Shown piece by piece: positions 47,397 through 57,141 of a stretch of DNA of 64,000 bases (position 1 is its first letter; each line of letters begins with the position of its first letter). Made by a program: the position numbers and the translations under genes. The stretch is taken from the NCBI GenBank assembly GCA_021740385.1, contig JAIOZY010000009.1:31396-95395 (forward strand), written 5' to 3'. This DNA is from Prolixibacteraceae bacterium. Its GTDB lineage: Bacteria; Bacteroidota; Bacteroidia; Bacteroidales; Prolixibacteraceae. The notes below the pieces were generated by a model. The model was not told the origin of the DNA. It saw only the letters and a program-made list of their open reading frames with translations, and made no database searches.

Positions 47397-48011
47397 TTAA
47401 CCGATAAGTTCGCCTTTACCCTGCCTGATTATTTCAATATCATCATTTGTACAATCAATAATGGTTGATACTTCGTTGCCGCAAAAACCGCCATCAATAA
47501 CAAAATCAACCTTGTCGGAATAGTAATCGTGAATGAGTTCGGGGTCGGTTGTATAGGCCAGTATCTCATCGGGGTCGTGCACCGAAGTGGAGAATACCGG
47601 GTTGCCCAGTTCTTTCACAATTTCACGAATAATGTTGTTGTTAGGCACCCTGATGCCCACCGTTTTCTTTTTGCCTTTAAAATACCGGGGCACGTTATTG
47701 TTGGCTTCGAGAATAAAAGTAAAGGGCCCTGGAAGGTTGCGTTTCATCATTTTAAAAACGTTGTTCGAAATGGGGCGTGTGTAATCCGACAAGTGGCTTA
47801 GGTCGTAACAAATAAAAGAAAAACGGGTTTTTTCAATTTTGATGCCTTTCATGCGTGCAACACGTTCAACGGCTTTTTGGTTAGTGATGTCGCAACCAAT
47901 ACTATAAACGGTGTCGGTTGGGTAGATTATTACACCTCCGGTGCGTAATGTTTCAACAATACCCTGTACCTGCCGGGGGTTCGGATTTTCTTCGTATAGC
48001 CGCATTAACAT
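47397..48011 (-). CDS. YciO/Sua5 (YrdC-domain) family protein
   Basis: 204 residues forming one YrdC domain: VIIYPTDTVYSIGCD (about 27-41), the LPGPFTFILEA strand and the KKTVGIRVPNN block. Sua5/TsaC enzymes make threonylcarbamoyl-AMP for tRNA t6A. Here the positions that read K-x-R with S-x-N in TsaC appear as EKTRFSF and FSTSVHD, closer to the YciO subgroup, whose activity is weak or uncertain. It lies 29 bp downstream of trkH on the same strand and may be in its operon. Confidence 0.85.
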   Translation of the reverse strand: MLMRLYEENPNPRQVQGIVETLRTGGVIIYPTDTVYSIGCDITNQKAVERVARMKGIKIEKTRFSFICYDLSHLSDYTRPISNNVFKMMKRNLPGPFTFILEANNNVPRYFKGKKKTVGIRVPNNNIIREIVKELGNPVFSTSVHDPDEILAYTTDPELIHDYYSDKVDFVIDGGFCGNEVSTIIDCTNDDIEIIRQGKGELIG

Positions 48012-48040
48012 AGTGATGGATAAAAAGCAAGCAAATATAA

Positions 48041-49489
48041 CTAACTTTTCCAGAATGCCGGTGAAAAGAGTACAATGATGGTGAACAACTCAAGGCGGCC
48101 GAGCAACATCAGGAAAGAGAGGAACCATTTTCCCCCTGTGGCAATGTGGGCATAGCTTTCGGCAGGGCCTACGCTTCCAATTCCGGGGCCTATGTTCCCA
48201 AGGCACGAGGCAATAGCTCCAATTGATGTTTCGAAATCATCGACAAAAATCATGAAAAATAATGTACTGATAAAAAATGTTACGATGTAGAAAAAGAAAA
48301 AGGCCAGCACGTTTGAAATAATCTGGTTGTTAACCGTTCGTTTATTAAACCTTACCGGAATAACGGCATTGGGGTGTATAAGTCTGCGTAACTCGTAATA
48401 ACTGTTTTTTATGAGTAAGGCAATACGCATTATTTTAATGCCTCCGCCTGTGGAACCAGTCGATCCGCCCATGAAGAAAATGAACAAAATAAGAATTGTA
48501 AGGAATGGGTGCCATAATATGTAATCATCGGTAGCATACCCGGTAGTTGTTAATATTGAAACAACCTGAAAAAGGGAGTTCCGGAATGATTTTTCAATTC
48601 CGTAGCTGGTTGTTAAAAATAACCCGATTGCGGCAATGAGGGTAAAAAGGCCAATAAAAAAGAGGTAAAATTTATACTCTTCGTTTTTAAACATTTTTTT
48701 TGGCCTACCCGAAAGTGCATAGAATGAAAGGGAAAAGTTTGTACCTGCCAGCATCATGAAAAATACAATTACGTAATGTATGTATGGCGAGTTCCAATGG
48801 GCAATGCTTGCCTGTTTGGTTGAATAACCACCGGTAGCCATGGTTGTGAACGAGTGGCAAACGGCATCGAAAATGTTCATGTCGCCCAGCATTAAAAGAA
48901 TGGCTTCTGAAACGGTGAAAATCACGTAAATGCGCCATAATATTTTTGCAGTGTCCTTTATTTTTGGGTTAATTTTTTCGGGTGTTATTCCCGGGGCTTC
49001 GGCAGAAAATAGCGACATGCCCCCAATACCAAAAGCGGGCAAAACGGCAAGCGATAAAACAACGATTCCCATGCCTCCCAGCCATTGGGTGAGGCTGCGC
49101 CAAAAAAGGATGCCGTGGGGCATTTCTTCAATATTGTTTAGTATTGACGCCCCCGTTGTTGTGAACCCTGATATGGTTTCAAAAAAAGCATTGGTGAAAT
49201 TTGGGATTGTTTTACTTATAAGAAAAGGCAACGAGCCAAAAAGGGAGAAAAAAACCCATACAGCGCCTACAATGATAAAACCCTCGCGTTTTCCAATTTC
49301 CTTGTTTGCTTTGCGCGTAAGTACGAAAAAAAGCAGGCCTGTGCCAATTGTAATAATGGATGAATATAAAAACGCTTTTAAGTCTTTTTCGTTGTATATT
49401 CCTGCAACGGCAAGGCTTAAAAGCATGAATAACCCTTCGCCAATAAGTAAGAATCCAAGCGTTCGGATTATTATTTTAATGTTCAGCAT
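48041..49489 (-). CDS. trkH: TrkH-type potassium uptake membrane subunit
   Basis: 482 residues with ten or more hydrophobic segments and four P-loop-like repeats typical of TrkH/KtrB (for example GFTTTGASI, TMATGGYST, STTGYATDD-like and CLGNIGPGIGS). It forms the K+-conducting channel in the inner membrane and is gated by the cytoplasmic TrkA ring. Its ATG directly follows the trkA stop (TAAATG), which implies translational coupling. Confidence 0.95.
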   Translation of the reverse strand: MLNIKIIIRTLGFLLIGEGLFMLLSLAVAGIYNEKDLKAFLYSSIITIGTGLLFFVLTRKANKEIGKREGFIIVGAVWVFFSLFGSLPFLISKTIPNFTNAFFETISGFTTTGASILNNIEEMPHGILFWRSLTQWLGGMGIVVLSLAVLPAFGIGGMSLFSAEAPGITPEKINPKIKDTAKILWRIYVIFTVSEAILLMLGDMNIFDAVCHSFTTMATGGYSTKQASIAHWNSPYIHYVIVFFMMLAGTNFSLSFYALSGRPKKMFKNEEYKFYLFFIGLFTLIAAIGLFLTTSYGIEKSFRNSLFQVVSILTTTGYATDDYILWHPFLTILILFIFFMGGSTGSTGGGIKIMRIALLIKNSYYELRRLIHPNAVIPVRFNKRTVNNQIISNVLAFFFFYIVTFFISTLFFMIFVDDFETSIGAIASCLGNIGPGIGSVGPAESYAHIATGGKWFLSFLMLLGRLELFTIIVLFSPAFWKS

Positions 49490-50824
49490 TTACTGGAAAA
49501 ATTTATCAATTTTTTTGATGGCTGAAGGCAGGGCAAAAATAACAACCCTGTCGCCTTCCCGTATCTGAGTTTCTCCGGTTACAATGTATCCCTGGTCATC
49601 GCGGACGAATCCCCCGATTTTTGCATCATCGGGAAAATCGAGATCTTTTACCATGCTGGTAGTAACCTTTGAGCCTGGGCGAGCGGTTAGTTCAACGGCT
49701 TCGGCCTCGGTTGAGGTAAGGCATTTTACATTCGAAATATCTGACCTCATAGAGAAACGGTAGATGAAGCTGGCCGCGATGAATTTTTTATTAATCACGC
49801 TTCCAATTCCTACTTGTTCGGCAAGGCTGATAAAGTCGATGTTTTCAATTTCAGCAACGGTACGTTTTACGCCCATTTTTTTCGCGAGCTGGCAGCATAA
49901 AATGTTTGTTTCCGAATTACCGGTTACGGCTACAAAAGCATCCATTTTTTCAATGCCTTCTTCTTTCAGTAGTTCAAGATTACGTCCGTCGCCATTAATA
50001 ATCAGGACATTGTTCAGTCTGTCGGCAATTTGTGTGCAGCGGTCCCGGTTTTGTTCAATCATTTTAATGTTGAACTGGTCGCTCAGTTTTTCAGCGGTTT
50101 TTTGTGCAATACGGCTTCCTCCGAGAAACATGATGTTTTTAACACCAAACAGTGTTTTTCCTGCTTTTTCGTACAAATTGTGTACACCGTCGCGTGTTGT
50201 AACAAAATATACAATATCGCCCGATATTATTGAATCTTTTCCGTGGGGTATAAGTGTTGTATCGCCCCTTGTGATGGCAACTGCCCTGAAATTGTCGGTT
50301 AATGTGCCAATTTCCGAAAGTGTTTTGTTTACAATTTCGGCATTGTCCCTGATTTTTATCCCGTACAACATTAGTTTGCCTTTCGAAAACTCGTGTGTAA
50401 CCCGTGCGCCCGGTTGCTTTACCGAAGCAACAATCTCTTTCGCTGCAAGGGTTTCGGGGTATATGAGTTCATCAACGCCAAGTTGTTGGAACTTTGGCTT
50501 ATTGATTCTTTTTAAGTATTCGGCATTGTTGATGCGCGCCAGGGTTTTTTGAGCGCCTAAATCTTTTGCAAGGATACAGGCAAGTACGTTTCTCGATTCG
50601 TAAGGTGTAACGGCTATAAAAAGGTCGGCTTTTGAAATGCCTGCTTCTTTCAAATCATCTATTGAGTTGGCGGCTCCACAAACGGTTAAAAGGTCGACCT
50701 GATTGGCCAGTTTATCAAGCTTTTCTTTGTCTTCGTCTAAAAGGACAATGTCGTGGTCTTCATTACTTAACATTTTTGCCAGGTGTGTGCCTACTTCCCC
50801 GGCGCCAGCAATAACAACTTTCAT
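49490..50824 (-). CDS. trkA: TrkA-type K+ channel regulatory protein
   Basis: 444 residues with two RCK units: an N-terminal Rossmann fold VVIAGAGEVGTHLAKML with the acidic end LLDEDKEK, a first TrkA-C domain, a second Rossmann unit (IMFLGGSRIAQKTAEKL) and a second TrkA-C domain. The second glycine motif is degenerate (GGSRIA), as in many double-RCK TrkA proteins. It binds nucleotides and gates TrkH. It is co-transcribed with trkH downstream. Confidence 0.95.
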   Translation of the reverse strand: MKVVIAGAGEVGTHLAKMLSNEDHDIVLLDEDKEKLDKLANQVDLLTVCGAANSIDDLKEAGISKADLFIAVTPYESRNVLACILAKDLGAQKTLARINNAEYLKRINKPKFQQLGVDELIYPETLAAKEIVASVKQPGARVTHEFSKGKLMLYGIKIRDNAEIVNKTLSEIGTLTDNFRAVAITRGDTTLIPHGKDSIISGDIVYFVTTRDGVHNLYEKAGKTLFGVKNIMFLGGSRIAQKTAEKLSDQFNIKMIEQNRDRCTQIADRLNNVLIINGDGRNLELLKEEGIEKMDAFVAVTGNSETNILCCQLAKKMGVKRTVAEIENIDFISLAEQVGIGSVINKKFIAASFIYRFSMRSDISNVKCLTSTEAEAVELTARPGSKVTTSMVKDLDFPDDAKIGGFVRDDQGYIVTGETQIREGDRVVIFALPSAIKKIDKFFQ

Positions 50825-50923
50825 CTGTTTAAAATTATTTGTTTTTTAATGTAACAGATGGAATTCGCCCCAATCCATCAGGGTTCATTTCATAATTACT
50901 TTTCCTAAACCAAAAAATCGCTT

Positions 50924-50954
50924 CAAAGTAAACCAATAAAGAATGTATTTTCAA
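50924..50954 (-). promoter_or_regulatory. Candidate promoter of trkA-trkH
   Basis: On the minus strand a TTG (50954-50952) is followed after 20 bp by TTACTTTG (50931-50924), one mismatch from TAnnTTTG. It lies about 100 nt upstream of the trkA start. Confidence 0.35.
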
Positions 50955-51014
50955 AATATTTACTTCTCTTTTTTTGAATAACAGTAATCAATTAACAATC
51001 TAAGTTATTAAACA

Positions 51015-53057
51015 TTATTTGAATAAAAGCATCAGCGCTCCTTCATTCTTGTTATACGTAGTTTTTTTTCCTGAATTACTTGCTATTTCAGTACTTATTT
51101 TGTCGTTAAAACGGATTGTTTTACAATGCTTAAAAACTTCTGGTTCAATAGAAATTTTCTCTTTGTAGTCCTTTACAACGTTTTTCTCTTTGATTCGATT
51201 TTCCTTTTCGTCAGATATTAAAATCAGAATGTTGTTATACACAAGTGAGGGATGGAATAAAGCCAAATTTTTTTTCGAATTTTCATTTGTATTGAGTTTA
51301 ATGGCCTCATTAATTCTGAAATACCCCGATGCGTTTTCGATAATTGATTGTGTAAAGGGTGATATTTCATTTTTTGACGCAAAGTAGTAATGGTTAAATC
51401 CGTCAATGATACTGATTAACGAACAAGAATAATTGTTATAGAAGACAATTGCCTGGCGTTTGCTGGCATTAATTTTACTGTTGCAGTTTAATGAAAACAG
51501 CACAAACATACATCCAAGCAGCCAGATTATATTCCTGAAATTGTGGGTAATTAAAAAGTCAGTGAAGAAAAACAAAATAAGATAACAAATAATAATGGTG
51601 GTAGGCGAAATCCACAACCCGCTAATTGTTGATGCCGGCAACGACTCAATAAAACCAACAGCACCGTTTAAAATACCGGTTACAAATTGAAGTACCATCG
51701 CTATCAGGGCAGGGATTAGTGGCAAAAACGAAAATATGAAAAATGAGACAGCAAGGTATAGCAGTATTCCGGCTGCCGGTATTACAATAAAATTGCTGAG
51801 CCAAAAATAGGTGGGGAATTGATGAAAATAGTATATACTTATGAGCGAAGTTCCCAGTTGTGCTGCAACCGATACAGTAAAAAGTTCCCAGAGGTATTTT
51901 AACAACCGGTTTTTTGGGCGTAACAAGTTTGCCAGCCTGGGTTGAAAAAAAACAATGCTGAAAACGGCCATATACGAAAGCTGAAACCCAACTTCAAAAA
52001 CGATGTTTGGGTTTATGAGCATGATTACAAAAGCCGATACAGCAAGTGTATTGTAAATATTCGAACGGCGTTTCAAATTTTCGCCAATAACAATGAACGA
52101 AAACATGGTGCACGAGCGTAATACCGACGGCGATAAGCCGGTAATGAAGGCGTAACCCCACAACAAACCAATAATAATTAGAATTTTAATTAAACGTATT
52201 TGCTTAATGCGCTTAAGGGGGCGGAAAAGAAAAACAATGATTAAATAGATTATGCCCACGTGCAGTCCTGAAACGGCCAGTACATGCATGGCCCCCGATG
52301 CGGCAAAGCTGTCTTTTATTTCATTGTCCAGATAGTGTTTGTCGCCCAGGGTAAGGGCAGCAAGTACGGAGAATTCGTCACCGCTAATACCGTATTCCCG
52401 GTACAGTTCAAGTAATTGCGATCGGATTTTTAATGCTTTGGTTTTAAGTGAAAAACGGGCATTGGGTACGGTTTTAATCTCCTTGTGCAGGTAGGTTTGG
52501 AAGCGAATGCCTTTGCGTTTCATAAACCGTTTGTAGTTAAATTCTCCGGGGTTGTAGTTTGTTGATATTTCGTAAAATTTTGCCCGGAAGGTTATTCCCG
52601 AACCCGGTTCCAGTTTTGAATTTGAAACCGAATCGGAAACATATACAAGCACCTTTTCGTTGAATTTTTTTGTTGCCCCGTTTTTCAGAGCCGTGTTGAT
52701 ATTTACAACGTATTTATACCTGTTTTTAGTGGAAGGTGCTTTTTCGAGAATAATTCCCGTATATTTTGTATCTACAGGAAAATTATTGCTGAACAGTGTT
52801 TTGTTGTGAAAATGGGAATACGTAAAACCTAAAGCTGCAAAAAGAAGAAAAAAGATAACAGAAAACCAATAGCTGTATGGATTTAACTTGCCGGCTTTTT
52901 TAAGAAAAAAGAATGTGGCTGCAAAAAGGGGGATGAGAACAAAAAGAAACCGGTTGCCATCAGGTTTTAGGAGGCTGTGCAATAATATACCCGATAAAAA
53001 GGACAAGGCAAAACGGAGAAAAGGTATCTGTTCGAATATGTTAGCCTGAGGTTTCAT
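51015..53057 (-). CDS. ComEC/Rec2-family membrane protein, with no metallo-beta-lactamase active site seen
   Basis: 680 residues. An N-terminal hydrophobic part with a DUF4131 region (about 30-190) and the Competence domain (about 230-510) carry the family signature AVSGLHVGIIYLI and GLSPSVLRSCTMFSFIV. ComEC forms the inner-membrane channel for single-stranded DNA uptake. In this protein the C-terminal 150 residues lack the HxHxDH-type metal-binding motif of the usual nuclease-like domain and look low-complexity and Lys/Asn-rich. The channel may still work, but the degradative function is probably absent or supplied elsewhere. Confidence 0.88.
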   Translation of the reverse strand: MKPQANIFEQIPFLRFALSFLSGILLHSLLKPDGNRFLFVLIPLFAATFFFLKKAGKLNPYSYWFSVIFFLLFAALGFTYSHFHNKTLFSNNFPVDTKYTGIILEKAPSTKNRYKYVVNINTALKNGATKKFNEKVLVYVSDSVSNSKLEPGSGITFRAKFYEISTNYNPGEFNYKRFMKRKGIRFQTYLHKEIKTVPNARFSLKTKALKIRSQLLELYREYGISGDEFSVLAALTLGDKHYLDNEIKDSFAASGAMHVLAVSGLHVGIIYLIIVFLFRPLKRIKQIRLIKILIIIGLLWGYAFITGLSPSVLRSCTMFSFIVIGENLKRRSNIYNTLAVSAFVIMLINPNIVFEVGFQLSYMAVFSIVFFQPRLANLLRPKNRLLKYLWELFTVSVAAQLGTSLISIYYFHQFPTYFWLSNFIVIPAAGILLYLAVSFFIFSFLPLIPALIAMVLQFVTGILNGAVGFIESLPASTISGLWISPTTIIICYLILFFFTDFLITHNFRNIIWLLGCMFVLFSLNCNSKINASKRQAIVFYNNYSCSLISIIDGFNHYYFASKNEISPFTQSIIENASGYFRINEAIKLNTNENSKKNLALFHPSLVYNNILILISDEKENRIKEKNVVKDYKEKISIEPEVFKHCKTIRFNDKISTEIASNSGKKTTYNKNEGALMLLFK

Positions 53058-53284
53058 TCTGGTAAGTTACAAAAGCCTCAGGAAAAATAAAATAGCATCA
53101 GCATTAATTTTTTTACTGTTTGCCAGTCGCTGGTCGCTGGCTCGTCTGCCGTAGCCTTGATGGAGGTGGATCGCCGGTTGCTAATCGCTGGATATTGACA
53201 ATTTACAATTGACAACTGACTAATGGAGGTCTTTTGTCTTCCTTCTTTCGTCTTTTGTCTTTTGTTTTTTTTGTATGGTTGGGA
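53058..53284. repeat. Intergenic low-complexity repeat patch
   Basis: Contains three TCGCTGG units (53127-53133, 53134-53140 and 53185-53191), an alternating GACAATTTACAATTGACAAC tract (about 53197-53216) and a TCTTTTGTCTT-type pyrimidine repeat (about 53230-53262). No gene. It resembles the degenerate spacer repeats scattered through Bacteroidota genomes. Confidence 0.5.
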
Positions 53285-53842
53285 TTATTTCGGCACCTTT
53301 ATTTTATACGACACATTCACCTTACCTTTTGAAATAGCTGTTAGTTTGCTTTTTAACAGCCGTTTGCGTAGTTGCGAGATGTGGTCGATAAACAGAATGC
53401 CTTCCAGGTGGTCGTATTCGTGTTGAATGATACGGGCGGGGTAACCGTTGTATGTTTCGGTTTTTTCAACCCAATTTTCGTCAACATATTTTATTACAAC
53501 TTCCTCATCCCTTAAAACTTCTTCGTGTATGTGTGGCAGGCTTAGGCAACCTTCTTCAAACGACCAGGGTTTGCCCGATGTGGAAATGATTTGGGGATTG
53601 ATAAAAACTTTTTTGAAATCGGCCAGTTCCGGTTCTTCTTTGGTGGCAGCAGGTGTAGCATCAACTATAAACATACGGAGTGATAAGCCAACTTGCGGGG
53701 CAGCCAGCCCAACACCATCGGAATGGTACATGGTTTCGTACATGTTTTCAATCAGTTCATGCAGCCCTTCAAAGTTTTTTTCAATGGGTTTTGTAACTTT
53801 CCGCAAAAGGGGGTCGCCATATACAGTAACGGGTAAAATCAT
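53285..53842 (-). CDS. def: Peptide deformylase
   Basis: 185 residues with all three deformylase motifs: GVGLAAPQ (43-50), EGCLSLP (97-103, metal ligand Cys99) and HEYDH (141-145, ligands His141 and His145 with catalytic Glu142). It removes the formyl group from nascent N-terminal methionine in the cytoplasm. The start codon directly follows the ruvX stop (TAAATG), so the two are coupled. Confidence 0.97.
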   Translation of the reverse strand: MILPVTVYGDPLLRKVTKPIEKNFEGLHELIENMYETMYHSDGVGLAAPQVGLSLRMFIVDATPAATKEEPELADFKKVFINPQIISTSGKPWSFEEGCLSLPHIHEEVLRDEEVVIKYVDENWVEKTETYNGYPARIIQHEYDHLEGILFIDHISQLRKRLLKSKLTAISKGKVNVSYKIKVPK

Positions 53843-54268
53843 TTATTCTAATTTGTTTCTTTTTTGTTCCAGATAGCTTTGCAAAATAATGGTTGCACTT
53901 ACGGCATCAACAAGTCCTTTGTTTTGCCGGTCTTTCTTTTTTAACCCGGCATCAATCATGGTTTGAAAAGCTATTTTCGATGTAAAACGTTCATCAACCA
54001 GTTCAAGTTTAATGCCGGGATACTTTTTTTGAAATTGTTTCAAAAAAGGATTGATGTACCTGATCGATTCCGAAGGCTGGTTTGCCAGTGTTTTTGGGTA
54101 ACCCACCACAACAAGGTCGACTTTTTCGCGCGAAAAATAATCACCCAGGAAATCAAAAATATCGTGCGCGCTGACAGTTGTAAGCTTGTTGGCAATCATT
54201 TGCAGGGTGTCGGTAACTGCTATGCCCACTCTTTTCCTGCCGTAATCGATGGCTAAAATTCGTCCCAT
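53843..54268 (-). CDS. ruvX: YqgF/RuvX-family Holliday-junction resolvase-like protein
   Basis: About 141 residues from the ATG at 54268 (MGRILAIDYGRKRVGIAVTD). An upstream start at 54286 adds six residues. The RNase H-like fold is marked by the first Asp in AIDYG, VVGYPKTLANQPSE, VDERFTS (Glu) and a C-terminal Asp in GLVDAVSATIILQSYLE. Homologues process pre-16S rRNA 5' ends or resolve recombination junctions. It is translationally coupled to def. Confidence 0.93.
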   Translation of the reverse strand: MGRILAIDYGRKRVGIAVTDTLQMIANKLTTVSAHDIFDFLGDYFSREKVDLVVVGYPKTLANQPSESIRYINPFLKQFQKKYPGIKLELVDERFTSKIAFQTMIDAGLKKKDRQNKGLVDAVSATIILQSYLEQKRNKLE

Positions 54269-54366
54269 TTTTTGTTGTTGCCGCAAAGATATAAAAGTTA
54301 TTTTTTATGTGGCTAAATGGTAGAATTCTTATATTTATTCCACCATTAAACAAGAATTGGAAAATC

Positions 54367-56283
54367 ATGAAATACCCGTTATCAATCTTTTTTTCTGTCG
54401 TGATCTTTTTTCTGTATTCCAATTTGCATGCAGGTTCAACCGATAGTTTGCGGTACCGGCTGGATTCAGTAAAGAGTGCTGAACGTGCCGAAATATTGGT
54501 TGAGCTTTCAAATGCATTGGTTTACAGCAATACCACTGAAGCCCTTATGTTTGCCGAAGAGGCTTTTGAAATTGCAGCCACAGAAAATAACGATTCGCTG
54601 AAATATGCCGCGTTAAAGGCCATGGGGTATGCAAACGGGTACCTGGGAAATTATGAAACTTCGTTGCAAAACATGAAAATGGGGCTTGACTGGTACGAAC
54701 GTATCGGCGACTCGGTAAAAATTGCCGAGGCGTTAAGCGATGTTGCCTACTTGCTTCAGTCGCTTTCATCCGATGAAGCAAACATTATGGAATATAACCT
54801 CCGGGCGCTCTCCATCAGGGAAAAAATTGGTGATGAAAAGGGAGTGGCCTATTCCCTTAATAATATTGGGGTGTTATACTGGCAATGGGGAAAACACGAT
54901 CGGGCCATTAACTATTTTTATTCGGCTTTGCCGTATTTTGAAAAATTGAACCTTACTGAAGAGACGGCAACAATGCTTTCAAATATTGCCGCTTATTACA
55001 CCGAAACGGGTATGTATCATAAAGCCGACTCGTTTTATAACTGCTCACTGGAAAAATACAGGACAATAGGGCACCGGAACGGAGTAGCCCAGGTATTGGC
55101 CGGCATGGGAAAAGTATGCATGTTGCAGGAAGAATACGATACAGCCCTTGAATATATCGGGCAGTCATATCAAATCAGGAAGGAACTGGGCGACAAAGAA
55201 GGCCAGGCAGGGAATTATTACAACAGGGGCTTGATTTTCTATAAAAAAGGTTTGTTTGATGAAGCAAACAGCGAGTTGAAAAGAAGCCTTGAACTTGCCG
55301 AAGAAATCGGGTCGAAACATAACCAGATTCTGATACTGGGATTATTGGCTAAGGTTCAGGAGAAAAAAGGGTTTTATCGGCTTGCTTATAACTATCTTCA
55401 AAAAAGTAAAGCCCTTAACGATTCGCTGTTTAGCGCCGAAAAACACCGCCAACTGGAAGAGATCAGGGCAAAATATGATTTTGAAAAGAAAGCTACTGAA
55501 AACGAACTGCTTCAAACCGAGAACGAAAACCAGCGCCTCCGACTGGAACAAAACCGGTTAACGCTGTACCTGTTGTCGGGAATTGCAGTTCTGGTGATTG
55601 CCATTCTGTTCCTGTTTTATCTTCGCAGCCGGGAGCGGGCGAAAATCCGCGATCTTACTTTGGAGCACCAGCTTATCCGCTCGCAAATGAACCCGCACTT
55701 CATTTTTAATACTATTACTGCTATTCAGAATTACATTGTTCAACATTCGCCGGTTGAAGCCGTTAATTACCTTTCCCGTTTTGCCTCGCTCATGCGGCAA
55801 ATTCTCGACAATTCGCGAAAAGAGTTCATTACGCTTGATACAGAGGTTGAAACCCTGGAAAATTACCTTAATTTACAGTTGCTGCGCTTTCCCGGCCAGT
55901 TTGATTACCGGATAAACGTTGATCCCGAGATTGATCCGGCAAAGGTTCTTATTCCGCCTATGCTGGTTCAGCCCTTTGTTGAAAATGCCATAGAACATGG
56001 TTTCAAAGGATGTCTATACCCCTGTATTATTAATATTGGCTGGTCGTTACAGGGCCGTTCGCTTGTGGTTGAGACAGAAGATAACGGGACAGGTATGAAG
56101 TACCGGAAAAAAGATAGCCTGAACCATGAACCTTTTGCCATTCGGGCAACCAACAACCGCTTACGGATGATCAATAAAAGAGGGAAATACCGCTTTGAGA
56201 TAATCGATAAATCGGTGGCAGATGAAAAAAACAGTGGTACAAAAGTGGTTTTTTCCATACCTTACATAACCCAAAATGATTAA
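54367..56283 (+). CDS. TPR-containing LytS-type sensor histidine kinase
   Basis: 638 residues from the ATG at 54367, which restores a signal peptide (KYPLSIFFSVVIFFLYSNLHA). A start at 54307 is possible. A periplasmic array of six or more TPR repeats (about 40-360) is followed by a coiled coil, one transmembrane helix (about 399-418), a His_kinase domain with phospho-acceptor His444 in SQMNPHFIFN, and an ATPase domain with the N box QPFVENAIEHGF and ETEDNGTGM. It phosphorylates the LytTR regulator encoded immediately downstream. The signal it senses is unknown. Confidence 0.93.
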   Translation: MKYPLSIFFSVVIFFLYSNLHAGSTDSLRYRLDSVKSAERAEILVELSNALVYSNTTEALMFAEEAFEIAATENNDSLKYAALKAMGYANGYLGNYETSLQNMKMGLDWYERIGDSVKIAEALSDVAYLLQSLSSDEANIMEYNLRALSIREKIGDEKGVAYSLNNIGVLYWQWGKHDRAINYFYSALPYFEKLNLTEETATMLSNIAAYYTETGMYHKADSFYNCSLEKYRTIGHRNGVAQVLAGMGKVCMLQEEYDTALEYIGQSYQIRKELGDKEGQAGNYYNRGLIFYKKGLFDEANSELKRSLELAEEIGSKHNQILILGLLAKVQEKKGFYRLAYNYLQKSKALNDSLFSAEKHRQLEEIRAKYDFEKKATENELLQTENENQRLRLEQNRLTLYLLSGIAVLVIAILFLFYLRSRERAKIRDLTLEHQLIRSQMNPHFIFNTITAIQNYIVQHSPVEAVNYLSRFASLMRQILDNSRKEFITLDTEVETLENYLNLQLLRFPGQFDYRINVDPEIDPAKVLIPPMLVQPFVENAIEHGFKGCLYPCIINIGWSLQGRSLVVETEDNGTGMKYRKKDSLNHEPFAIRATNNRLRMINKRGKYRFEIIDKSVADEKNSGTKVVFSIPYITQND

Positions 56284-56289
56284 GTGAAG

Positions 56290-57039
56290 ATGCTGAAAAC
56301 GATTATTATCGATGATGAGTTGCCTGCAAGACAGATGCTTTCAACAATGGCCGGAACATATTGCGAAGGGATTCAGGTGGTTGGCACAGCCGAATCGGTA
56401 GAGGCCGGACTTAAAGAGATTGCCAAAAAAAAAACCGACCTGGTATTACTCGATATCAACCTGCCCGACGGCTCAGGTTTCGACCTGCTCGAAAGGCTGG
56501 GGGATGTGAAGCCAATGATCATCTTCATTACCGCTTACGATGAATATGCTATCAGGGCGTTTAAATTCAGTGCAGTGGATTACCTTATGAAACCGGTAAA
56601 CATTGATGAATTGCAGAAAGCTGTCGATAAATGCAACGAGCGAAAAGAACGGGATGACCTGAATGCGCAATTGAAAATTCTCGTTCAGAATTATAACGAT
56701 CCTGCTGGGGAGAATAAAAAGATCATCCTTAAAACCGCCGAATGCATACACATTGTGAAAGTAAATGAAATAATCCGTTGTGAAGCCGATCACAATTACA
56801 CAGAATTTTTTCTGATCGATAAAAAAAAGGTTTTGGTATCCAAATCGCTACGTGAGTACGATGAACTTCTTTCAGGCTACGGGTTTTTCCGTTCGCATCA
56901 GTCACACCTGATTAATGTCAACCACATTCAACGCTTTGAAAAGGCCGATGGCGGTGAACTGGTGATGGCCGATGAAAGCCGCGTGCCGGTTGCGAAACGC
57001 AAACGGGATGAGTTGCTGCAGTTATTTCAGCATTTGTAG
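56290..57039 (+). CDS. LytTR-family response regulator
   Basis: 249 residues from the ATG at 56290; a GTG at 56284 right after the kinase stop is an alternative. The receiver domain carries the acidic pair IIDDE, phospho-acceptor Asp55 in LLDINLPDG and Lys101 in LMKPVN. The C-terminal LytTR domain (about 145-245) has EADHNYTEFFL, RSHQSHLINVNHI and RVPVAKRKRDELL, as in AlgR/AgrA-type DNA binders. It pairs with the kinase upstream. A run of ten A residues (56427-56436) lies within the coding region. Confidence 0.95.
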   Translation: MLKTIIIDDELPARQMLSTMAGTYCEGIQVVGTAESVEAGLKEIAKKKTDLVLLDINLPDGSGFDLLERLGDVKPMIIFITAYDEYAIRAFKFSAVDYLMKPVNIDELQKAVDKCNERKERDDLNAQLKILVQNYNDPAGENKKIILKTAECIHIVKVNEIIRCEADHNYTEFFLIDKKKVLVSKSLREYDELLSGYGFFRSHQSHLINVNHIQRFEKADGGELVMADESRVPVAKRKRDELLQLFQHL

Positions 57040-57141
57040 GTTTATGCTGAAGGATATCTCCGAAAGCCCGAAAGTGATTTTCATTGGCAGTTCCCACCCA
57101 AATTTTTGGGCATTAAGAAATATTTACAGTTGTATTCAGCA

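Noticed and set aside
47397..48011. Definite TsaC/Sua5 t6A enzyme
   Set aside because: The S-x-N part of the catalytic signature reads STS, which fits the YciO subgroup better, so only the family call is kept.
49764..50552. Plus-strand ORF of 262 codons
   Set aside because: It is antisense to trkA, rich in Ser/Phe, without recognisable domains.
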